Of a stretch of DNA of 64,000 bases, positions 27,030-36,591 are shown one piece after another. The translations under genes were made by a program, and so were the position numbers. The notes under the pieces were generated by a model that had not been told where the DNA came from, did not search any database, and worked only from the letters and a program-made list of their open reading frames with translations. Position 1 is the stretch's first letter. The number at the start of each line of letters is the position of its first letter. This stretch comes from Coxiellaceae bacterium (GTDB taxonomy: Bacteria > Pseudomonadota > Gammaproteobacteria > Coxiellales > Coxiellaceae). The DNA lies in assembly GCA_029212885.1 (NCBI GenBank), contig JARGPC010000005.1, positions 1 through 64,000 of the forward strand, read 5' to 3'.

Positions 27030-28280
27030 ATGAGAACGAGAGAAAGAAAGGATGAAGCAGCGCGTGTTGCGGCTGCAGACGGTTACGTACAACTGCCGGG
27101 TGCTCCTCCTTCGCGGCAGGTGAGTATTGAAGTTCCACTGATACATCCAATGGGCGATGAAACCCCGGTTGGTCTAATGCAAAATCAAATGCAGTCGACG
27201 CAAGCGGCTGCTCGATTGCATGATAATATTTATGGTGATGGCTGGAAAACACGCCTTCAGAAGCGATGGTTTGCCTTTTGGTATGCGGAAAAGGGTTGTG
27301 AATTTGTATTAGCCGAAGCGCTTAAAATTACAATTTCTATTGTGAGTTATTACGGTGTGGTGTCTTATGCACTGTGGGATAACTGTGGTATGCCGCCGAC
27401 GTCAGAGCAGGCAAAATGTAATTTTGATTATGATAAATTACGTGTTTATGAGTTTGGTGCGCTAACGGCTTTATTTGTTATTACAGGCATGTTGAGACAG
27501 CAGCGGCGCAAACTGGAATTAACACCGGCTTTACGTGTGCATGGACACTTTACTCAGCGTTGGAAGGACTTGTCGGAATATGTGGGCAGTGATTTGTCTA
27601 AGCATGTTGACGAGCTCTATAATTTTCATAATTCAACACCTTTAGCCGATAAGCTGAGCCGTTTGGAAGAGACTCTTGCGCATGTTTCTCCTCAACTGGG
27701 TCGATTGCAGCAAGGTGTATTGAGTTACAGTGAAATTCCGCTGAAAAAATCCTGTTATACCTCGCTTGATAAAGCGATGCGAATTGGTGTTTCGGGATTT
27801 TTGGGTTTTAACTTGGGAATGCAGTTTATTTTAATGTTATCGACATTAAGTAAGCATGATGATTTTGAATGGCATGGTGCTGATTTAGCTAAAATGAGTT
27901 TTGCAGGCTGGTGTACGGTGCTGTTTTCAGTTGCGGTGGTGTTTAATGTTATTCCGGACGATTTGACTGTGCAAACAAATGATATTAATCATAAAGCAGT
28001 GCGTCAATATGAGCTGATTGCTAATAGTTGTTTGGATAAAAGGAATGTGATTAGTCGGCAATTGAAGCAATGTTGGAAAGCATTGTGTTCTATTGAAGTT
28101 GGGGGTGACCAAGAGCACGGAGCGATATCAAGCGTGGATTCAACGAAAATACAAGATCTTAAGTCTCGTATTGGTGAATTAAACGCGCAAGCAAATAAAA
28201 TTGTGATTCCTAAAACGTTGCTTACAGCAAATACGGGTATTGTGAGGGTGGGTGCGGTTAGAGCGGCTGTTTGCGTTTAG
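27030..28280 (+). CDS. Membrane protein of unknown function, effector candidate
   Basis: About 416 residues from ATG 27030 (a TTG two codons upstream is also in frame). No recognised family. The N-terminus (1-75) is hydrophilic. Hydrophobic segments lie near residues 95-118, 143-160, 260-285 and 295-318, giving a probable four-helix membrane protein. A ~100-residue hydrophilic stretch (165-255) separates the pairs, and about 95 residues trail the last helix. The upstream PmrA-like box and lack of housekeeping neighbours make it a candidate Dot/Icm substrate. Confidence 0.7.
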   Translation: MRTRERKDEAARVAAADGYVQLPGAPPSRQVSIEVPLIHPMGDETPVGLMQNQMQSTQAAARLHDNIYGDGWKTRLQKRWFAFWYAEKGCEFVLAEALKITISIVSYYGVVSYALWDNCGMPPTSEQAKCNFDYDKLRVYEFGALTALFVITGMLRQQRRKLELTPALRVHGHFTQRWKDLSEYVGSDLSKHVDELYNFHNSTPLADKLSRLEETLAHVSPQLGRLQQGVLSYSEIPLKKSCYTSLDKAMRIGVSGFLGFNLGMQFILMLSTLSKHDDFEWHGADLAKMSFAGWCTVLFSVAVVFNVIPDDLTVQTNDINHKAVRQYELIANSCLDKRNVISRQLKQCWKALCSIEVGGDQEHGAISSVDSTKIQDLKSRIGELNAQANKIVIPKTLLTANTGIVRVGAVRAAVCV

Positions 28281-28370
28281 TTTTCGTACGGCGCGCAGGC
28301 TGCTTGAGTGGTGGACTTATATCGTGTACTCTTTTTAGTCTTTATAAATAGACACAGTGTAAGTAATGCC

Positions 28371-29711
28371 ATGACCCAGCTTATTCCATTTTTGATTTTT
28401 CTGGTTATTTTAGCGGTGCTGTATATGATGCAGCGCCAGCAAGTGAGTTTTAATAAGCGTGTATTAACTGCGTTAGTGGTGGGCGCGGTATGTGGATTCT
28501 GTTTTCAGGCATTTTGGGGCAAAGCAGCGTCAGTGATGGATTTGACCCAACAAGCGTTCGATCTGATTGGCAACAGCTACCTTGCCTTATTAAAGATGCT
28601 GGTGATTCCATTGGTGCTGACATCGATTATGGATGCCATGCTTAACTTGGGTGAGCTTAGTGGTAATGTGGTGCGGCAAGTCGCTGTGCGCTCGGTAGGT
28701 ATGCTGTTGATCATGACAGCGATTGCTTCCGGTATTGGTGTGTTAGTGGGGCAATGGTTTAGTGTTGGTCAGGGTTTACTGTTACCGGGCAAACAAATTC
28801 TGCCTGCGCATCAATATCACGGAATAGTCGATACCTTATTGCATATGTTACCGAGTAATCCAGTGACAGTGATGGTTAATGGCAACACTATAGCCTTAGT
28901 GATTTTTGCTGTGTTATTTGGTTTAGCAGCATTAATGGTGCTGCGCACTGAAAAAGATAAAGCCTATAGTTTTCGTCAAGTGATTGCTTCAACGTTTCAT
29001 ATTACAAAAAAGCTGGCCAATATGGTGATTGCTTTAACACCTTATGGTGTGGTGGCGTTGGTGGCGCAAGTGACGTCGACTCAGGGTGTGGGTGCATTAA
29101 TTGCTATTGCTAATTATATGCTGGCGATGGTGGTGGCGATGTTGTTGGTATTTGTCATGCATGCGATAGTTGTGATGTCGCGCGGTGTTAAGCCATGGAC
29201 ATTTTGGGCCAAAGCATATCCTGCTTTATTGGTGGCGTTTACCACGCGTTCGAGTTTTGCTACTTTGCCGGTGTCGGAAGAGACGCTAAGAGATCGTTTT
29301 AAAACCTCACAAATTACCGCCAGCTTTGTGCCGAGTATGGGCGCCACCATGGGCATGAATGCTTGTGCCGGCGTCTTTCCTGCGATATTGGTGGTGATGG
29401 CGATGACGATATTGCACATGCCGATTACCGCATTGGTAATCTTTAAAGTGATGTTGATTAATGCGATTGCTTCATTGGGTATTTCCGGTATTCCTGGTAC
29501 GGCATCGGTGGCAGCCGCAGTGACATTAAGCACCTTAGGCTTGCCTTATTCTGTGATTGGCTTGGTGCAAGGCGTCGATCCCATTATTGATATGGCACGC
29601 ACAGCCACTAATATTGATGGCGTGATGGCTACCGGTGTGGTGATTGATCAAGAAGCATTCGATGCAGCTTCTGCTGCATCTGCAGTAGATATGGATACTA
29701 CCTTGGCCTAG
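28371..29711 (+). CDS. Sodium/proton:dicarboxylate-family symporter, L-cystine TcyP/YdjN type
   Basis: Inner-membrane symporter of the DAACS family, 446 residues from ATG 28371 (the longer frame from GTG 28308 lacks support). It aligns best with the TcyP/YdjN cystine importer: GNSYLALLKMLVIPLVLTSIM, AFTTRSSFATLPVSEETL, and the substrate/cation region MGATMGMNACAGVFPA. About eight membrane helices plus re-entrant loops are expected. Import of cystine would suit an intracellular lifestyle dependent on host amino acids. Another amino-acid or dicarboxylate substrate is possible. Confidence 0.85.
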   Translation: MTQLIPFLIFLVILAVLYMMQRQQVSFNKRVLTALVVGAVCGFCFQAFWGKAASVMDLTQQAFDLIGNSYLALLKMLVIPLVLTSIMDAMLNLGELSGNVVRQVAVRSVGMLLIMTAIASGIGVLVGQWFSVGQGLLLPGKQILPAHQYHGIVDTLLHMLPSNPVTVMVNGNTIALVIFAVLFGLAALMVLRTEKDKAYSFRQVIASTFHITKKLANMVIALTPYGVVALVAQVTSTQGVGALIAIANYMLAMVVAMLLVFVMHAIVVMSRGVKPWTFWAKAYPALLVAFTTRSSFATLPVSEETLRDRFKTSQITASFVPSMGATMGMNACAGVFPAILVVMAMTILHMPITALVIFKVMLINAIASLGISGIPGTASVAAAVTLSTLGLPYSVIGLVQGVDPIIDMARTATNIDGVMATGVVIDQEAFDAASAASAVDMDTTLA

Positions 29712-29815
29712 GGTGGTGTTTTGTGGGTTTCATCACATTTCGATACGCTCTAATCTAAAACTGCTGAATCACTATCCACCTCTCATTGGCCGGTACCAGG
29801 ATTTAATTCCGTTAT

Positions 29816-30160
29816 CTAGCATTCTGCTGCATCCCAGCCAGTGACATGTTTCCAGTGGTAGATGTTTGAATCTGGATTTACTTGCGCCGTACAATACTTA
29901 TGCCAAAAGCTTTGGCTTAAGCTGTCTCTTTCAGTCCATGACCAATAACGAAAGACCTCATGATTGTGTCCATAATTCCTAAGGTCGCACTCATCTTCTG
30001 TATCGCGCCCTTGCCATGCAAGGTTTTCCTGCGGGTTATTGGTTATCAATGTCGAAAGCTCAGACGGTAATTGGTTGAGTTGGCAATTTGCATTGATCTG
30101 CGTAAATTGACAGGCGGAAATGGCTGCCACTGTAGACAGAATGGTTGTAAATTTTTTCAT
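29816..30160 (-). CDS. Small secreted Cys-containing protein, unknown
   Basis: 114 residues with a clear Sec signal peptide (MKKFTTILSTVAAISACQF...INA) and a ribosome site AAGGGA before ATG 30160. The Cys at 17 sits in SACQF, so lipidation is possible but the lipobox is poor. The mature part has four more Cys and several Trp (WSWTERDS, YHWKHVTGWD). No family recognised. It stands alone between a transporter and an ATPase remnant. Confidence 0.65.
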   Translation of the reverse strand: MKKFTTILSTVAAISACQFTQINANCQLNQLPSELSTLITNNPQENLAWQGRDTEDECDLRNYGHNHEVFRYWSWTERDSLSQSFWHKYCTAQVNPDSNIYHWKHVTGWDAAEC

Positions 30161-30378
30161 ATAAAAGTCCCTTTGAGTTTATTGTACGTACATAACATCA
30201 AAGTATGCATCTTTAAACAATACCCGGGTAACCTTTTAGGGTTCCATCACCTTGTATTGCTGCTTTGGGATTGCCCATCCCTACTTTTCTTCGTATTTAT
30301 AATGGACAACGCAGACATTCTGCTATAAATTAAAATCCCCCTGATGAGTTTGAGTTACTGAAAGCTTGCTAGAGAGGC

Positions 30379-30624
30379 GTGTCCACTGAAATGGGGTTAG
30401 ATCACTTTAAGACTAAACAGATTGAGTTGATAATAACTGGGTCATCTTCAAAATTATTAAGCACGGAAATTAATACATCATTACGGGGGCGGTCATTAGC
30501 TATTGAAGTGATGCCATTTTCATTTGAAGAATATAAAATTGCGCATGATATGTTGACATCGCAATCGCCGTTTAGTCGCCAAAAATACGATGTAGCAGTT
30601 CAACAGATGAAAGTTTTTTTTTAA
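30379..30624 (+). pseudogene. Remnant of a DUF4143-type AAA ATPase
   Basis: An 81-codon frame contains ELIITGSSSKLLSTEI and LRGRSLAIEVMPFSFEEY, the sensor region of AAA+ ATPases of the DUF4143 family, which are normally about 400 residues. Neither the Walker A part nor the C-terminal domain is found around it. Its 3' end runs into the opposite-strand MFS gene. It is therefore a decayed fragment, probably left by an insertion/deletion. Confidence 0.7.
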
Positions 30625-31780
30625 GGTGTTTACTTGTAATAATGGCAACCACTAAGCCAGTAGTGGTAAGTATGCCGCCAACCCAGTTGGGTGATGTGTA
30701 GCCTAATCCCATATGGATTGCCACACCACCTAACATCACGCCGATAGTAACGCCGGTATTGAAGGCAGCAATATTAGCAGCGGATGCCAGTGTGGGTGCC
30801 CCTTCAGCTTTTTGCATGACTAACATTTGCAGTGCTGGAATGGTACCAAACCCTACAGCGCCTAATATAAATAAAGTAATGGCGGCGGGTATTTTATAGT
30901 GTGCAGTGAAAACAAAAGCAAATAAAGTGATTGCCAATAAAGCCAGCATACCATAAATAGTTGGCATTAATTTGCGATCGGCTAGCTTACCACCAATAAT
31001 ATTCCCAATGACTAAACCTACGCCATATAGCATCAATAGCCAAACGACAGCATGCGAAGAAAATCCAGCGACTCGTGTCATCATGGGTTCAACATAAGCG
31101 AATGATGTTAGTAGACCACTAAAGCCAATAACGGTAATGATTAATGTGAGCCACAGTTGTGGGTGTTTAAATACGGCCAATTCTTTTTTTAGGTGTGTTG
31201 CTGGAATATTCAGTTGAGTTGGGATAAGTCTCATAATACCGATTAATCCAGCCACACCTAGACCACTAATCACCCAAAAAGCAGAGCGCCAGCCAAAGTG
31301 TTGGCCTAGTAATGTTCCCATAGGTACGCCAATAACATTGGCTAGCGTTAAGCCGCTAAACATCAATGCAATTGCTGTCGCTTTCTTTTCGGCCGGAACT
31401 AAGCTGGTTACTACTACGGCACCGACACCAAAAAAAGCCCCGTGACTAAAGGCCGATAGCAAGCGACCCAGTACTAAGATATCAAAGGTTGGTGCAATGG
31501 CTGATACGATGCTGCCGAAAACAAACAGTAACATTAAACCGATTAAGAGTTTCTTCCGCTGTAAGTGAATGGTTAATGCGGTCAATAGAGGACCACCAAT
31601 AACGACGCCTAATGCATATCCTGATGTGACAAAACCAGCCGTTGGGATTGATACATGAAAGGCGTTGGCCACATTAGATAGCAAGCCTGTGGTGACGAAT
31701 TCAGTGGTGCCAATTGCAAATGAGCTCAGTGCAATGGCTAGTATGGCCAGTTTGTTTGATTGTTTAGTTAAGTTACTCAT
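30572..31780 (-). CDS. MFS efflux transporter (AraJ/DHA1-like)
   Basis: 12-helix major facilitator of the drug/sugar efflux type. From ATG 31780, which follows AGGGGAG, it has 402 residues. It shows the opening FAIGTTEFVTTGLL and the GRLLSAFSHGAFFGVGA motif of AraJ/YdhP-like exporters. Divergent from a LysR regulator with a ~95-bp shared control region, a classical regulator/efflux pair. The last residues (KKKLSSVELLHRIFGD) overlap the ATPase remnant, so the 3' end may have been altered by the same rearrangement. Confidence 0.88.
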   Translation of the reverse strand: MSNLTKQSNKLAILAIALSSFAIGTTEFVTTGLLSNVANAFHVSIPTAGFVTSGYALGVVIGGPLLTALTIHLQRKKLLIGLMLLFVFGSIVSAIAPTFDILVLGRLLSAFSHGAFFGVGAVVVTSLVPAEKKATAIALMFSGLTLANVIGVPMGTLLGQHFGWRSAFWVISGLGVAGLIGIMRLIPTQLNIPATHLKKELAVFKHPQLWLTLIITVIGFSGLLTSFAYVEPMMTRVAGFSSHAVVWLLMLYGVGLVIGNIIGGKLADRKLMPTIYGMLALLAITLFAFVFTAHYKIPAAITLFILGAVGFGTIPALQMLVMQKAEGAPTLASAANIAAFNTGVTIGVMLGGVAIHMGLGYTSPNWVGGILTTTGLVVAIITSKHLKKKLSSVELLHRIFGD

Positions 31781-31877
31781 CTCACTCCCCTGTATCACGG
31801 TTATCTCAATGTTTAATATAAAACCATTGTATCGCTTTTAGCTTGGATGAACTATAATCACATAAGGAACATCACTT

Positions 31878-32792
31878 ATGAATTATATGAAAAAAACTGA
31901 AGCCAATCGTTTTGTTGAAATGGATGCGTTTGTCAAAGTGGTTGAGCTGTCTGGCTTTTCAGCAGCAGCGCGGTTCTTACAAAAGTCGCCATCAGCTATT
32001 AGTAAAATAATCACTCGTCTTGAAGATCGATTGCAGGTGCAATTATTTAATCGCTCAACGCGTCAATTACAATTAACGGCAGAGGGTGAAGTATTTTATC
32101 AGCAATGCTTACAGGTATTGACCAGTGTTGAACAAGCAGAGCAGTCATTGTTATTGCAAAAACAACCTATGGGGCAATTGCGTGTGTCCTGTAATAGGCC
32201 TGTAGGTCGTCATTTATTGCTGCCGCTAGTGCCAGCATTTATTAAGCAATATCCAGCAATTCAATTGGACATTGATCTCACTGATCGTGTTGTTGATTTA
32301 ATCGATGAATATACTGATATAGCTATACGATCAGGACCGATGAAAAATTCAAATTTGCGTGCGCGTTTTTTGGGTAATACTCAGATGGTCGTTGTCGCTG
32401 CACCTAGCTATTTATCAGCCAATAAAAAACCTACTAAACCACAAGACTTAAAGCAGCATCGTTGTTTGGGTTTTAATTATGCGCGCGCTGAAAAAGGTTG
32501 GCCCTTCGTTGTCGATGGCTGTCGTAAAACTTTCCCTATTATCCCCGCGCTTACTTGTAGCGATGGTGAAGCCTTACACCAGTGTGCAGTTGAGGGTGCT
32601 GGTATTGCTCGATTGGCGCTCTTTCAAGTGGCGCAAGATATAGCGGCGGGTCGATTGGTGCCTTTACTCAAAAAAAACGATCCAAAAATTCAAGAGCAGC
32701 TACATGCGGTGTTTTTGGGGCAGGGTAATCATATGCCAGCCCGTATTCGCGCTTTTTTGGACTATTTAATCGCTAATGTTCAGCTTAAGTAG
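31878..32792 (+). CDS. LysR-family transcriptional regulator
   Basis: 304 residues. The N-terminal winged helix-turn-helix is clear (FVEMDAFVKVVELSGFSAAARFLQKSPSAISKIITRLEDRL, about residues 12-52), followed by LFNRSTRQLQLTAEGE and a periplasmic-binding-like effector domain (residues 95-300). It resembles the YafC/DmlR subgroup. Divergent transcription from the MFS gene suggests that it controls that transporter and itself. A TATAAT at 31853-31858 may be its -10. Confidence 0.92.
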   Translation: MNYMKKTEANRFVEMDAFVKVVELSGFSAAARFLQKSPSAISKIITRLEDRLQVQLFNRSTRQLQLTAEGEVFYQQCLQVLTSVEQAEQSLLLQKQPMGQLRVSCNRPVGRHLLLPLVPAFIKQYPAIQLDIDLTDRVVDLIDEYTDIAIRSGPMKNSNLRARFLGNTQMVVVAAPSYLSANKKPTKPQDLKQHRCLGFNYARAEKGWPFVVDGCRKTFPIIPALTCSDGEALHQCAVEGAGIARLALFQVAQDIAAGRLVPLLKKNDPKIQEQLHAVFLGQGNHMPARIRAFLDYLIANVQLK

Positions 32793-32984
32793 CTTATACA
32801 TCAACTACCGGCATTGCAATGGAAGTTAAAAAATATTCAGAGCATGCAGGCGCAAAAGCGACGGGCATATACCAATAAGCTCAGAGATCTGCTTAAAATA
32901 TAAGCAATCACATTAAGATTTGCTCTTAAAAAGTATTGCCCTTAATATGCCTCTCGTGGGATATACAATTAAGGGAGACAACCT

Positions 32985-34778
32985 ATGCGAGCTTCTGCTG
33001 ATCGTGCAGTTTCATCTATTATTTTAGCATGCAATAAAGTACTCGGCCGCGCAAATGAGCGCTTATCGGGACATAGGCCTGTAACTTTGCTGGCGAGTGG
33101 TTTTTTATTAGCGATTGCTGCGGCTAAATTATTAAGCGGCGCTAAAACTGCTGTTGCAGAGGCAGGCGAGCGTATTGAAGATGCTAAAGAGCGCGGTGTG
33201 AAAACTGCTGCTAAACAGTTTGTAGCTGATAAAGCCTATAGCATAGCGCGTGCTATTCCTTCAACCCGAGTGCAACAAACATTGGATGCTGAGTTAGATA
33301 AAGAACGTAAAAAGATGTTTTTGAAGTTGAGAGCTGAACAAAAAGCATTTGAAGATTCGTTGTCATTTCCTTTGCGCGATGCATTACCCGATGAGCCGGT
33401 GGATCGAAAGGAGTTGATGCAGGTGCCAGCAAGTGCTGGCGAGCATTTTCTTACGGCGCGAACATCGGGTGCGCGTTATACCGTATTAAGTGACGAGTCT
33501 AAAGAAGATTTAGCCACCTATCATAAGGCTTTTGCTTATACCAATCCGTTGCACCCAGGATCATGGCCCATAGTGCAGGCCTTGCATAATCGGGTCACTA
33601 AAATGACCGCACGTTTATTACATGATGAAAATGCCTATGGCGCGATGACAGCGGGTGGTTCGTTAAGTATTTTTGATGCCTGCTTTGCTTATGTGCAGCA
33701 TGCCAAAAAAGAATTAGGTATTTCTAGGCCACGCATTATTGCACCTGAAACAGCACATGCGGCTTTTAGAAAATCGGCTGAGGCTTTGGGCTTTGAACTT
33801 AAGTTGATTAGAGTTGATCCGGAGAGCAAGCAAGTGGATTTAACGGCAATGCGTCGCGCAATTAATAGCGATACGGTTGCGTTAGTGGGTTCGGCACCGA
33901 ATTATGCCTATGGTATCGCTGATGATATTGCGACCATAGCCAAGATGGCGGAAGACAATAATATTGCTTGTCATGTCGACAGTTGTTTGGGTGGGTTTAT
34001 CACGGCATTTGCCGAAGAGGCGGGTTATCCCTATATGCCGGTTTGTGATTTTAGGCACAGTGGGGTTACCAGTATATCGATTGACGATCATAAATACGGT
34101 GGTGTCGAAAAGGGTGCATCTAAAATCATGATGAGACGCCATCATCCTGCCACCATGTATATGACTCACGGTCATTTTGATTGGTCAGGTGGTTTGTATG
34201 TTACGCCTGGTATGCCGGGTTCACGTCCTGGTTTACCGATTGCTTCGGCTTATTACATGGCTTGTCGTACAGCAAAAAGTGGCTATGTTGAACAAGCAAA
34301 GCAGGTGATGCAATGCACACGGGCACTGGCTGCTGCTTGCGTTGGTATTGATGGCGTACGTGTTTGTGGTGCGCCACACACGTGTGTTGTCGCTATTGAA
34401 GCAGCAGATTTGCCGCGTGATGATTCTATATACGCTGTGATGGAGCACATGAACAAAAATGGTTGGGAGCTCAATGCGCTTAAGGGTGGTTTCCATTTAT
34501 GTATTACGATTGAGCATGCGCGTGATTCAGAATTAGTGACCCGTTTTCATCAAGACTTAGCCAATGCTGTGAAGCATGTTAAAGCTAATCCTGATAGTAA
34601 ACCTTTAGGTACCGCAAAAGCATATGGTCAACTGGATACCGGCACGGTACCAGTCGATGCGTTGCAACGCATTGCACACGGTTATCAAGAAGTCATGAAT
34701 TCTGGTCCTAGTACAGTCATACCGTGGCTAGGGGAAAAAGAACCAGCATCCCCTATGACTATGCCGCGGCCATGGTAG
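32985..34778 (+). CDS. Sphingosine-1-phosphate-lyase-like PLP enzyme with N-terminal membrane anchor
   Basis: 597-residue fold-type-I PLP enzyme. Eukaryotic S1P lyase landmarks appear in order: one N-terminal membrane segment (about 33-50), TAGGSLSIF (222-230), HVDSCLGGF (330-338), the cofactor lysine in SIDDHKYGGVEKGASKIM (Lys370), GSRPGLPIASAYY (412-424) and a C-terminal AKAYGQLDTGTVP. S1P lyases cleave sphingosine-1-phosphate to phosphoethanolamine and hexadecenal in the ER membrane; Legionella LegS2/LpSpl is a secreted homologue that perturbs host sphingolipids. Start ATG follows AGGGAGA. The motif reads IDDHKYG rather than ADTHKYG. Family membership is strong; export and substrate are inferred. 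Confidence 0.88.
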   Translation: MRASADRAVSSIILACNKVLGRANERLSGHRPVTLLASGFLLAIAAAKLLSGAKTAVAEAGERIEDAKERGVKTAAKQFVADKAYSIARAIPSTRVQQTLDAELDKERKKMFLKLRAEQKAFEDSLSFPLRDALPDEPVDRKELMQVPASAGEHFLTARTSGARYTVLSDESKEDLATYHKAFAYTNPLHPGSWPIVQALHNRVTKMTARLLHDENAYGAMTAGGSLSIFDACFAYVQHAKKELGISRPRIIAPETAHAAFRKSAEALGFELKLIRVDPESKQVDLTAMRRAINSDTVALVGSAPNYAYGIADDIATIAKMAEDNNIACHVDSCLGGFITAFAEEAGYPYMPVCDFRHSGVTSISIDDHKYGGVEKGASKIMMRRHHPATMYMTHGHFDWSGGLYVTPGMPGSRPGLPIASAYYMACRTAKSGYVEQAKQVMQCTRALAAACVGIDGVRVCGAPHTCVVAIEAADLPRDDSIYAVMEHMNKNGWELNALKGGFHLCITIEHARDSELVTRFHQDLANAVKHVKANPDSKPLGTAKAYGQLDTGTVPVDALQRIAHGYQEVMNSGPSTVIPWLGEKEPASPMTMPRPW

Positions 34779-34835
34779 ATTTACACTAGTTGCGGTAGGT
34801 TGCTTTAAATTATTATTTGTTACTAGCGGGGTTCA

Positions 34836-36410
34836 TCAGGGTTGAGCTGTTGGTGCAATCGCTTGTCGAATATTGTCTGCTAGTTTTTCAGGGCTGACGC
34901 CGGTAAACGCTGTGTCACGATGGCCGCCTTGTTGGTGATAAATATCTAGCATACCTTCAAGGTAAATATCTTGAGCTGACTTGGCGCCCGTATTATGCAG
35001 CTGAGGTATGATATTTGAGCTGACCTTGCCGCTGATTTGTGCCCATAGTAAAGCAACTAATAAGCCGCCTGTGGCGATTGGGTTTGCCTTGCCGCCTAAG
35101 GCGTTGATGAGAAAGAATACCGGAGGTGCAGTTGAAATAATGGCCATGGTTAGGGCTTTGCTCAGCATGCTGCAGGGGATATCGTTAGGTATTTTGGTGC
35201 GTAGAGTATCAGTACCAGCAGGTTGTATGATTGCTACAGTTCGTGGCATGTGTTTGCGCGTGATATATTGACTAACGATTTCAGAGCTTAAATATGAGGC
35301 CATGGAAAATAAAGCTAAGCAGGAAAATCCTGCAAAGGTAATGATGGTTCGCTCATTGGGTAGCTGAATAAAATCACGACCAATATTTTTTCCACTTTCA
35401 AAGAATAAAAACATGGCGGTAGCTACTACAGCCGCATTAAGGATAAATGCAGGCATGGGTAGGTTGTATTTACGTGCAACAGAATATTGTTTGGGTTGCG
35501 TGTTTGGATGGCCATGCAATGCGCGTTTACGTAAGTAATTCGTTGCTGCTTCAATGGTTGGGTAGTTCAGTATAGGGTCGGCGCCGCGTTGTGAAGTATA
35601 TGCTTTAAATAACAAATCCAATTCCATGTGTTGCCAGGGGCGCTGTTTGTTTTTATTTTTAACTTCTGTAAATTTTCCAATATTTTGCTGTATCGATTTC
35701 ATTAATGCGATAGTGAATGAGGTGAATGTTCCAATTATGATGAAGGTGCGTATTGCTGAAATAGCAGCAGGTTTTGGTTGGTCGCTAAAGACTTCATACA
35801 AACTATTGACTGCAATTTTTGCTAAATCGGCTATAACAGCTGCTGTCAGGCTGGCGAATAGTAAAGTGATGCCGGTTTTTCCTGTTTTGCGTGTCTTTGA
35901 ATAACTTAGCATGGCTGCGCCAGTGCATGTTGCTGCCATGGTGCTGATAGCAGCCGGATAACTTTCGGTAAGCAAGCCAACCGCTGAGCCTGATAATAAG
36001 GTGGTAAATAGACTGATGGTGAGCTTTGCTACAGAGGTTAATTCTGTTTGTCTGACGTATTGGTTGTGGATGTTTAAGGTGTGTTGTTGGCTTTGTAATA
36101 ATTGAGAGACACTCAGTGAGTGGTTATGGTTTAAGTAGTCGAAGACTGGTTTAGAGGCGACGAGCCCCCACAATGATGATAAGCCAAGTGTTATTAATTT
36201 AGCTTTGAGACTCCATTGCTTGGCATCTGTTACCACCATGCTACCAATGGTGAATGCAAACATGATTGAACCACCAAAATTTCTAAATAACGCTGACGGT
36301 GTTAATAACACTTTTTGTGCGGTCAGCAATCGGCTGGGGCACGATCTCGCTGCTAAGGGTGCGGTATAAGTTGCTGTGATAGCGAGGGGGGTAGTAAATT
36401 GTCTGCGCAT
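34836..36410 (-). CDS. Polytopic membrane protein, unknown
   Basis: 524 residues, no recognised family. Roughly ten hydrophobic segments (for example near 45-60, 68-86, 125-150, 153-172, 179-200, 218-240, 320-340, 355-378, 410-430, 436-455) flank a hydrophilic middle region (245-315). The final ~65 residues are hydrophilic and end in a helix-like KLADNIRQAIAPTAQP. It converges on the S1P-lyase-like gene. No PmrA-type box with the 11-nt geometry was found upstream. Effector or resident transporter cannot be told apart. Confidence 0.65.
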   Translation of the reverse strand: MRRQFTTPLAITATYTAPLAARSCPSRLLTAQKVLLTPSALFRNFGGSIMFAFTIGSMVVTDAKQWSLKAKLITLGLSSLWGLVASKPVFDYLNHNHSLSVSQLLQSQQHTLNIHNQYVRQTELTSVAKLTISLFTTLLSGSAVGLLTESYPAAISTMAATCTGAAMLSYSKTRKTGKTGITLLFASLTAAVIADLAKIAVNSLYEVFSDQPKPAAISAIRTFIIIGTFTSFTIALMKSIQQNIGKFTEVKNKNKQRPWQHMELDLLFKAYTSQRGADPILNYPTIEAATNYLRKRALHGHPNTQPKQYSVARKYNLPMPAFILNAAVVATAMFLFFESGKNIGRDFIQLPNERTIITFAGFSCLALFSMASYLSSEIVSQYITRKHMPRTVAIIQPAGTDTLRTKIPNDIPCSMLSKALTMAIISTAPPVFFLINALGGKANPIATGGLLVALLWAQISGKVSSNIIPQLHNTGAKSAQDIYLEGMLDIYHQQGGHRDTAFTGVSPEKLADNIRQAIAPTAQP

Positions 36411-36591
36411 CTGGTCTGCCTATAACTTCTAGTTTGTTCGCAATATACCATATGATTATTTATTGCACAAACAAAACAGGCTGGTGTGTCGATTTTTAAG
36501 CTGCATTAAGGGTGCTGTGCTGGCCTGGTGATTAACTGTATGCAGTGGTATCCTTGGTCCAATTTTATGTTAAATCAAGGAACTAACTGTT

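Noticed and set aside
32912-32969. PmrA box before the S1P-lyase-like gene
   Set aside because: Three TTAA motifs occur, and CTTAATATG at 32941 is a good half-site, but spacings are 13 and 16 bp and the -10 does not fall at 11 nt, so I do not claim a box.
36497-36525. PmrA box upstream of the 524-residue membrane gene
   Set aside because: Two CTTAA repeats exist on the minus strand but are 10 bp apart, and no -10 follows at the expected place.
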